The notes under the pieces are model-generated. The model made no database searches. It was not told where the DNA came from and saw only the letters and a program-made list of their open reading frames with translations. The translations under genes were made by a program, and so were the position numbers. Shown here piece after piece: positions 57,202-64,000 of a stretch of 64,000 nt of DNA. The stretch is from Stenopsyche tienmushanensis (Eukaryota; Arthropoda; Insecta; Trichoptera; Stenopsychidae): contig WACJ01000125.1 of NCBI GenBank assembly GCA_008973525.1, positions 2,108,001 through 2,172,000 of the forward strand. The letters are read 5' to 3'. Positions within the stretch are counted from its first letter, which is position 1. Each line of letters starts with the position of its first letter.

Positions 57202-58000
57202 TTAAAGCCACGATAAACTTTTGATTTTATTGTCACAATAGACTCTTACATAGAGTGCGGAATAAGATGTCGATGGTTGAATACAGTAGGATGGTTTCAA
57301 TGGGTGTCTGATGAGCTGTGCGCCTGGTCGTGGCGGAATCTTCAAATCGTCATGCAGTCTGACCGCTGAGGAAAGATTCATAATCATCATCATCATCAGT
57401 CTGTGTTCGTCCACCGTTGAACGCATGAGTCTTCATCCCTCTCGATCCTCCGCTTTCCGCATCCAGCTTCATCCTGCTATTCTTTCGATGTCGTCAGTCT
57501 TACAGGGGTCTCCACTCCAACACTTTTCTTCCCCATCGACCGTCGTTTCTTCGACACATTTGTCTCCCCCATTGCCACTTAAGTGTGTCAATTCTTTCAG
57601 TAGCGTCTACTACTCGAGTTCTTCTTCGGATATCCTCGTTTCTGATTCTATATTATAAAGACACTCCGAGCATAGATCTCTCTATGGCACGCTGGGAAAA
57701 CTTTATTCTGTGTAAAATGCCTGATATTAGATTCCACGTCTTCGTGGGTTAACACTGGGATGATGCGTTGGTTAAATGCTGCCATCCCAGTGGTATTCGT
57801 CTGTCAATTTCTGTTGAGAAATTCTGTCGTCCTAGTTGTATTACTTTTCCCAGATAAGTGTATTCATTTTCAACCTCAATTTGTGTTCCCCCAATGGATA
57901 TCGCCCCGAAGGTCTGAGAATTGTGACTATTTATCATGGCTTCGATTTTATCCATGTTCATTTTCAGACAAATTTTACTTGACACTTCGACATACATCGA
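57202..58000 (-). pseudogene. RTE-clade retrotransposon 3' fragment
   Basis: The minus strand reads SSKICLKMNMDKIEAMINSH, SIGGTQIEVENEYTYLGKVI and QLGRQNFSTEIDRRIPLGWQ (open frame 57749-57997), the end of the reverse transcriptase of insect RTE-like elements. After frame changes it continues RRRTRVVDATERIDTLKWQW, RRNDGRWGRKVLEWRP and MRSTVDEHRLMMMMIMNL, the family's C-terminal domain. The coding ends in an ATG repeat at about 57380-57400 (ATCATCATCATCATCA on the plus strand), the short-repeat tail of RTE elements. The endonuclease and most of the RT are absent. The plus-strand 115-codon frame across it is a by-product. Confidence 0.65.
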
Positions 58001-58907
58001 CTTCTTAATTCTGGTGCACCGCCACTTTTTCCATGATATAATAACTTTAAGAAAAAATCGAAGTGATAATAGAAATTTGTTTAAAATATATCAAAAACCA
58101 ACAAGCATTACAGATTTTTTAATGTACTCAAATACAAAAGTTTGTATTGCAAATATGATATTATAATATAGCTAAATCATTGACATGTATTATTCGAGGA
58201 TAAGACTTTTGACATATAATCTAAAAACACCCCACATGTCCTTGATTGTAAATAATAAACATTATTTCTTTATGATCAAAAAATATATCTTAGCTCCTCT
58301 ATTGGATAGGTTTTTATTGAGTTTTTTTTTGTGTAAACACATCGAAGACATTGTATTTGAATCATATTTTTTGATCCTCTGCGCGATAAATTTAGCATGA
58401 TTTGTTACTGGGAATTTTTAAAGAGCGTGGTGGAAGTTACTGTCAAAAGAACAGCTAATAAATATGTACGAAAGCTTAAACACTCTCATTTCATACTTTA
58501 CAGACTTAGAAACTTTTCAGATGTCGCGGGATACGAACTTAAAGCACTGGTTATAAAGTACGGTATTACTACAATATGACTAGAGGCACATTGAAAATGT
58601 AACAGCAACTCCGCTGCAGAACCCTGATACAAACTTACAATGTTTGAGCTACTATAATAATTTGCGAATGCTTCTCGTGTTGCACTATCAACACCATAAG
58701 CTCTTTAATATACGCATATCGATTTTATATTTAACATTTAATATTTAAAAAATATAACGACATTGGATTCTCAGTCGTTAAATTCAACCAAATGGCATTG
58801 GTGAAATGATGAATATCTGAAACGTAGTTAAAGATTTATTGGACAAAAGAAGAGGCCTCCAAAGTGGAGCAATCAGTATTTTTTAAAAAGGTTTCAAAAC
58901 AATATAT
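58001..58907. other. AT-rich DNA, nothing recognised
   Basis: Short open frames (58185-58400 and others) have no recognisable motifs. Confidence 0.3.
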
Positions 58908-59014
58908 ATCGACCACCCTGACACTTAGGACATAGGGTCTATGTGTGAAACGTAGCAAAAGACCCCTCTAATCCATCCTAATAAATGAACGGTCCATCTG
59001 CAAAACATCCTGTA
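58908..59014 (-). repeat. D-family terminus D9
   Basis: CATAGGGTCTATGTGTGAAA, AGCAAAAGACCCCTCTAATC and GGTCCATCTGCAAAACATCC then TGTA are the reverse complement of the long D end. The body is absent. Confidence 0.6.
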
Positions 59015-59028
59015 GCGAAGTGAAACTA

Positions 59029-59190
59029 TTAGGTTGTCCCATAAGTCTCTTTCGCAAATGAACACAGATCTAATCAACGCTATGGTTGAATAAAACCCGC
59101 GATATACTGTTCGCGAAATAGCTAAAAAGTTAGAAATTCCACGAACATCCATCCATAATCATCTGACAAAATTGGACTACATCGATCGTT
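59029..59190 (+). mobile_element. mariner fragment: end plus second helix-turn-helix
   Basis: TTAGGTTGTCCCATAAGTCT preceded by TA is a mariner terminal repeat. Only 65 bp later (59094-59189) the plus strand reads NPRYTVREIAKKLEIPRTSI then HNHLTKLDYIDR, the second helix-turn-helix of the mariner DNA-binding domain (family form REIA-L-V-S-V-HLK-LGYV-R). The first helix-turn-helix and the whole catalytic domain are missing, so it is an internally deleted remnant. Confidence 0.6.
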
Positions 59191-60399
59191 CCCTAATATT
59201 ATATTACAAAAAATCCAAATTAATTGAATTCCCTGCATTTTATAGCCACTATAATTAAATTCTATCCATCGTGTATTGTATGTCTGTCTGTCTTTTTTTT
59301 CTTGTGCCTTTTTCTCTGCAAAATTATGAAGACCAATACAAAATAATCCTTTCCTCAACATCACTTTAATTATATATTTTATCCCTATTAATAGTTTTCA
59401 GAACCTTGTGGATTTTCCTGGAATTTTTCAAATAAGTATATTTAACTATAGATATAATGCATTAAATAATTAACAGCACTCCAGAGCTTATAATAACTTT
59501 CCGGAAAACATGATGAAACTCTTTAGAAAAACATTGCGAATAGGAATCAAATTCATTTCTACACAATATATAATTAATTTCTCCCAAATTTTAGTTTCAT
59601 TATATTAATTATTCAAATCTTTATTTAATATTTCAAATTGTAATTTATATTTGGAAACAATTTAAATTTGAATTCCAAAAATTAACATTGATGTCTTATT
59701 TACAAGACCGTTTACATTCAAAATTGAGATAATTCAACTTGTCGAATTACTTATTCAAGACGAAGAGGTTAAATAAAGGACATGAGTACTTTAAATAAAC
59801 ACATTACGTATATGAAGCATATTTTTATAAACTTTTAATTAGGGGTTGAAATTGGAAGTGCTTTGCGAGAAAACTATTGTTTTTTTCGTCGTATATTATC
59901 ATAAATTATTAATTTCGTACGGCACCCATCCTACCCCATAATACCCATCCTATTCGTTTTATCAATGAGTTTTAAATGTGTTTGCCCAGTGGTACCTGTG
60001 GATACCAGTCTACAAAAATATAACTTACAAAGATGTTCCAGCCAATGTGTTTGGACCCAAACTGAGTCCAAACATAAGATGTGAAGTTTTTGAATATTTT
60101 CGGGGTTGCGAAATGGAAGTTTTTAAAATAATGCTTAAGCTCTATGGGGGTCTATGAGGCCTTGGCGATATGGTGAGAAAAACATCAATTATTTAAGGCG
60201 CAATCCATTCTATAATACATCACGACTTACTCTCACACGATATGGTCCATATTTTAAGAGCATATTGAATCATCTTCTTTTACGACTTGTCCTCATTAAA
60301 TATTCATTTTCATAATCCGTCGTCTTGCACACGTCTTCGTCACACGATGTGCCTTAAGTTCCCATCTGAAATTTAAATTCGCCATTCTAGCTTTAAAAT
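59191..60399. other. AT-rich DNA, nothing recognised
   Basis: No supported feature. Confidence 0.3.
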
Positions 60400-60620
60400 T
60401 AACCTAAACTTCCCTCTCACACACACGGCCGCACTTTAACACACACATCATCTTCTGCATACGAGGAGGAGAAAAGCGACAAATCCACGTGCCTAGAGGA
60501 CGCCGTGATGAATTATAAAGTAAACTTGCCCCCATACCAACAATTAACATAAAAGTTACACCACTCTGCAAACTACCTGGAGCAACCGACGGCTTAACTA
60601 TCTTGACAAGCTATAGCTTC
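60400..60620. other. Mixed-composition patch, possible conserved non-coding DNA
   Basis: Less AT-rich, with CGTGATGAATTATAAAGTAA and CAACAATTAACATAAAAG. Non-coding and unmatched in the window. Confidence 0.15.
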
Positions 60621-61605
60621 ACTCTTGTTTGCCCATATTAAAAAGATGTTTTTAACTTTACAAAGCCCTGGAGTAAGCCAACACGTGAATGCTTAATATA
60701 ACATTAAGACCCCGCTCACCCAACTTTCCAATATATATTAAAATCACATGACAAATGCTCACCGACGCCTGTAACTAAATACCTATTTATGTATCAAATA
60801 CTCAAATTAATTGTATATTGTATTGTGTAAACCCTTCAAACGTTTTGGCAAAGTTTGTCGGGAGATCATGCAAACATATCCCTTAATTAACGAAGTGTGT
60901 TCATTTTCAGTCAGACTACACCTAATTGGCCTGAAACGCTTCATATAATTAATACCTATGCCATTGCAAAAAGAAATTCATAAAAAAACGAATATTCAAA
61001 ATTATGAGTATGGATCTCTAATACATTTTTACTATTACAAACTTATGAATAAAATAACATTTTTTCCCATTATTGACTCTATGGGATTAACTCTAATAGG
61101 TTCACAATCGAAATATTAATAATAAATTATTGAATGAATTTATACGGAATTATTGGCATAAGCAACCTTTTTTATAATTAATAAAACTCTACACAAAATA
61201 AGAAAATAAATGACAGATAGTATATTTATAATCGAATGAATATACGATGCTCGCCATATCAAGTGTTGCCAATTGAAAACACCATAGCTTTGTATAAGAG
61301 ACAGATTTTAGTTCGCCGAGTTAATTATTGCAATTAACACACTTCCGTCGGGTTTCGCATACAATACAAAGTAGAAAGTAGCTACCTTATAAAGCTTAAA
61401 TGTTTCAAGTTTGAAGACGCTATGTTTTATGCTAAGAATTTGTAAACATGGAAATAATTGGTCATCGTTATGTAGACACAATACTTTTATTTGTAAGGTC
61501 TTAGTCCAAACAATACCAAAGCCAAGCTAGATTCTACTCAGGGGGAGTCTATTTATTTGTTTATAACATTAAAATATTGGGTGGCAGAGTTATACGAACT
61601 GCCAA
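60621..61605. other. AT-rich DNA, nothing recognised
   Basis: No supported feature. Confidence 0.3.
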
Positions 61606-62025
61606 GATGAACATCGCAGTGGTCAACCAAATAATGTGACCACGTCAGAAATGGTGAATAAAATCCATAAAATAGTATTGGATGACTTTCGATTAAAGTG
61701 CATAAACTAGCAGACATTTCAAAAAGTGCTGTACATCACACATTAACTGAAAATTTGAACATGAGAAAGCTGTGCGCTAGATGGGTGCTGCGTTTGCTCA
61801 CAATAGAACAAAAATAACATCGGGAGGATGTTTTGATCGAGTGTTATACAGCAATAAAACCGATTTATTTACGTCGATTTATAACCATGGATCCATCACT
61901 TCATACGTGCGACAAATGAGCGATCAAAACAATAGACTGAAAGGGTAGAATCAGCTCCAAAGAAGGCGAAAACTATCTGCAGACAAGGTCATGGCGTCAA
62001 TTCTTTGGGTATGTATGATCAATCG
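61606..62025 (+). pseudogene. mariner (SETMAR-like) transposase remnant
   Basis: Reads DEHRSGQPNNVTTSEMVNKI then HKIVLDDFRLK; after a +1 shift HKLADISKSAVHHTLTENLN then MRKLCARWVLRLLTIEQK; after a stop LIECYTAIKPIYLRRFITMD; and in another frame ESAPKKAKTICRQGHGV. This is the order in mariner transposases of the Mos1/SETMAR type: linker, second helix-turn-helix, MRKLCARWVPRLLT block, FVTVDE with the first catalytic Asp, and ESAPKKAKT. The Asp of the first motif seems kept (ITMD), but the E-T-W-I-H after it is lost. The N-terminal third and the C-terminal catalytic half, along with both ends, are absent. Confidence 0.7.
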
Positions 62026-63029
62026 GTCCGCTTTTCGGATCGCTGATATGATGATGAAAACAAGAATTATAGTATTTTATAGATTCAAGTATCTACGATA
62101 GTTTCTCTTTTTTATGTAATGACTACTACACACTTATTTTTACGATTTTATATATATATTTTTTTTTTAGAAAATCAAGATTTTACAAGTCTTCAAAATA
62201 ATATATTTTAAATGACTTTAAATATAAGTAAGATATTAATGTTGCAATTAGCGTGCTGGTGTGCATGCAAAAATGAATAAGACATTGCGAAGGATATAAT
62301 GAAAAGCATTTAAGAAAGACTCAGAAGAAAATAATCTAAACAGTCTTAGGCGAAAAATTATTTTAATAAAATGAATTTATCCAATACTATTTTATATTCA
62401 TTGATAGTTTTAAAATGAATATTGATCAAATCGCGATTGATAAATTTATTTCTTTTGAACTACTTTTAGCAAATAAAATCCAATGAATACATCAAAACGC
62501 TCCCACATGCATCATAAATCAAAAGCATTTTACTTAAATATTTATTATTAAAAATAATGTCATTTTGACTCTAGCATTTTTTGCATCACCCAATATATCG
62601 CAGCTGCGTATTTCTGAGAATTTATATTGTGAGCTTGTCAAAAAGGTATGCCTGATATTTTAGAAGACGTAAAGAAAATTAAATACTTTCGGAAAATATT
62701 TAAGCTCACTAATACTTAACTCCTTTATAAACGAATTCTTAAAAGACAGTTTCGTAAGATATCGTTTTTGACTGGGGGGGTATGGAAAAAGATGTGGGAG
62801 GTTCGACTCAATAGTTGGACATTTGGATCATTCGATTGCTGAAAATAAATAATAGATTTAATAACACATTTTTATAAAATGAAAACACTCAGATTAATAT
62901 TAAAATCGAAACATTTTGGATTATGTTAGATTAATTAATCGTAAATTAATAATAGTTATCGAGTTTTTACAAACGAGACATGGTTCAAGAAACACGTATT
63001 AATATTTTATATATTTTAACATTCGATTT
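62026..63029. other. AT-rich DNA, nothing recognised
   Basis: GGTTCAAGAAACACGT near 62984 also occurs at about 44505. Otherwise no feature. Confidence 0.3.
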
Positions 63030-63180
63030 TTTGATTCATCTGATATATAAAAATCAATGTTTGTTTGTCCGTATTGAATGCGCTTCTATATCGTTCATCC
63101 GATTGCGATAAAACTTTGTCAACTTATTGTTTACACCTGCGGGAATAACATAGGCATGAATAGTTTTAATCAATAATAAA
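63030..63180 (+). repeat. Widespread-type insect repeat end (TATATAAAAATCAATG)
   Basis: TATATAAAAATCAATGTTTG followed by TTTGTCCGTATTGAATGCGC and TCATCCGATTGCGATAAAAC has the layout of a common insect non-autonomous repeat. In that repeat TATATAAA-ATGAATGT-TGTCTGTCC is followed by an A-CGATT-GATGAAA-TTT segment. It is attributed to Helitron- or DNA-transposon-derived sequences. Only one copy is visible here. Confidence 0.3.
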
Positions 63181-64000
63181 AAAAAATAATGTCGCAAACA
63201 TTAAAATAACTGTGTTTTTTAAGATTTATTAGAGAGAGATTATAAACCAAACAGATTTAATCCCCGTTTGATTTAGCCCCTGTAGCTTATAATTATGTTA
63301 ACCGTACATATTTCCTAAATATTAGCACAAACTTGATAGTTGATCTGAAAAAATGCTTAAGTTTAGCTTCAAAGCTTTTTTTAATTTAAAAGCATTCCCT
63401 TAGGTTAGAAATATCATTAAATTTCTTAAGAAAATTAATCTGGCGACCCGCTTTTCATTAGGCCGTCGCAACTTCCTTCACCAGTCAAGAAGATGAAGCC
63501 GGCTTGATGCGCCGTTTTTAATATCTGCATACCTCCGAGTACGGCAAACTTTGGTGCCTCCGTAATAAAGAGTCGAATGACTAGTGCCGCTGCTAAAAGT
63601 TATGCCTCAAAATACAAAAAGTTTACAAAAATACAATAAACTCTAGTAATTGGACGGGAAGAACGTGAAAATCAGCTATTTCATTTGCCTGGAGGAAACG
63701 TGACGACATCTAACGATCGTGAGAGCTTTCAGGCGGCCCGTGAGCTTTTAAGCGAGCTTTTAACTCGGAACAAAATATTTCAAACCGTAAACATTCCATA
63801 ATCACACGGATTAAATCGACATAGCTTTCGAAAGTACATCTAATAGTGTTCATAACGGCAACTCTTAATTTACAAAAAATATATGGTATTCAAATATTTT
63901 TCACTCTTCTTCTTAAGGTAGCCAATCTCTATATGAGTATTTTCAAAGGATATTTTAGATGGCAGTAGATGTAGTCAGAAGCGAAATTATCTTTATTTTC
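63181..64000. other. No gene recognised
   Basis: AT-rich, with 63440-63780 mixed in composition. No supported feature to the end of the window. Confidence 0.3.

Noticed and set aside
57311..57658. 115-codon plus-strand frame rich in Ser
   Set aside because: It is antisense to the RTE C-terminal region, which explains the coding-like composition; the Ile run is the ATG-repeat tail.
1..64000. A new multi-gene defence, biosynthetic or signalling system
   Set aside because: No intact gene set is present. Everything recognisable at the protein level is a fragment of a known transposable-element class.

Overview
This window looks like non-coding DNA from an arthropod nuclear genome, most likely an insect. 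It is roughly two-thirds A+T by eye. Nothing in it looks bacterial, viral or organellar: there are no operons, ribosome-binding sites, rRNA genes or CRISPR arrays. I found no intact host protein-coding gene. The longest open frames are chance readings through repeats or low-complexity DNA. The arthropod assignment is an inference from the mix of transposable elements: mariner/SETMAR-like, Mutator-like, ZBED-type hAT, R1-like and RTE-like.

The recognisable content is a dense, partly nested set of decayed mobile elements. I give the recurrent families working names. 'L' is a solo-LTR-like repeat of about 460 bp: 7 copies, two with clear 4-bp target duplications. 'D' is a DDE-transposon-derived element with a long inverted terminal repeat and a recurring SPDLTPLDFF fragment. 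'M' is a Mutator-like element (3 copies). 'F' is a 710-bp element with inverted ends (3 copies). 'T' is a TA-flanked element (2 copies, in opposite orientation). 'S' is a repeat with a possible tRNA-type A box, and 'B' is a repeat that is joined to S at one site. There are also an internally deleted mariner with its DD34D residues readable, a 292-bp MITE with about 40-bp inverted ends, two further mariner fragments, an R1-clade fragment inserted inside a D element, an RTE 3' end with an (ATG)n tail, and a ZBED/hAT N-terminal exon.

Layout. 0-1.5 kb: D and M. 4.5-11 kb: L, D, L, T. 12.9-16.7 kb: D with nested R1-like fragment, then T. 17.9-24 kb: B, D, S with nested L, S, F. 24-27 kb: GC-rich islet, mariner, MITE. 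29.5-30.6 kb: D abutting M with a 21-bp minisatellite. 32.4-36.2 kb: solo L, D, S, F, and B with nested L. 37.9-45.6 kb: D, D, S, L, F, and B joined to S with nested hAT. 46.8-47.9 kb: M and L. 50-55.7 kb: B copies and hAT/pogo-type ends. 57-62 kb: RTE, D, mariner, mariner.

The remaining stretches are unique-looking AT-rich DNA. A few 250-500 bp patches are more mixed in composition and carry TAAT, TTTATG or TTTATCG-type motifs; they are possible conserved non-coding sequence. I see no genes working together as a pathway. The most interesting observations concern the repeats themselves: nesting order, a conserved hairpin in L, internal tandem duplication in D, the D/M adjacency and the possible S+B composite.
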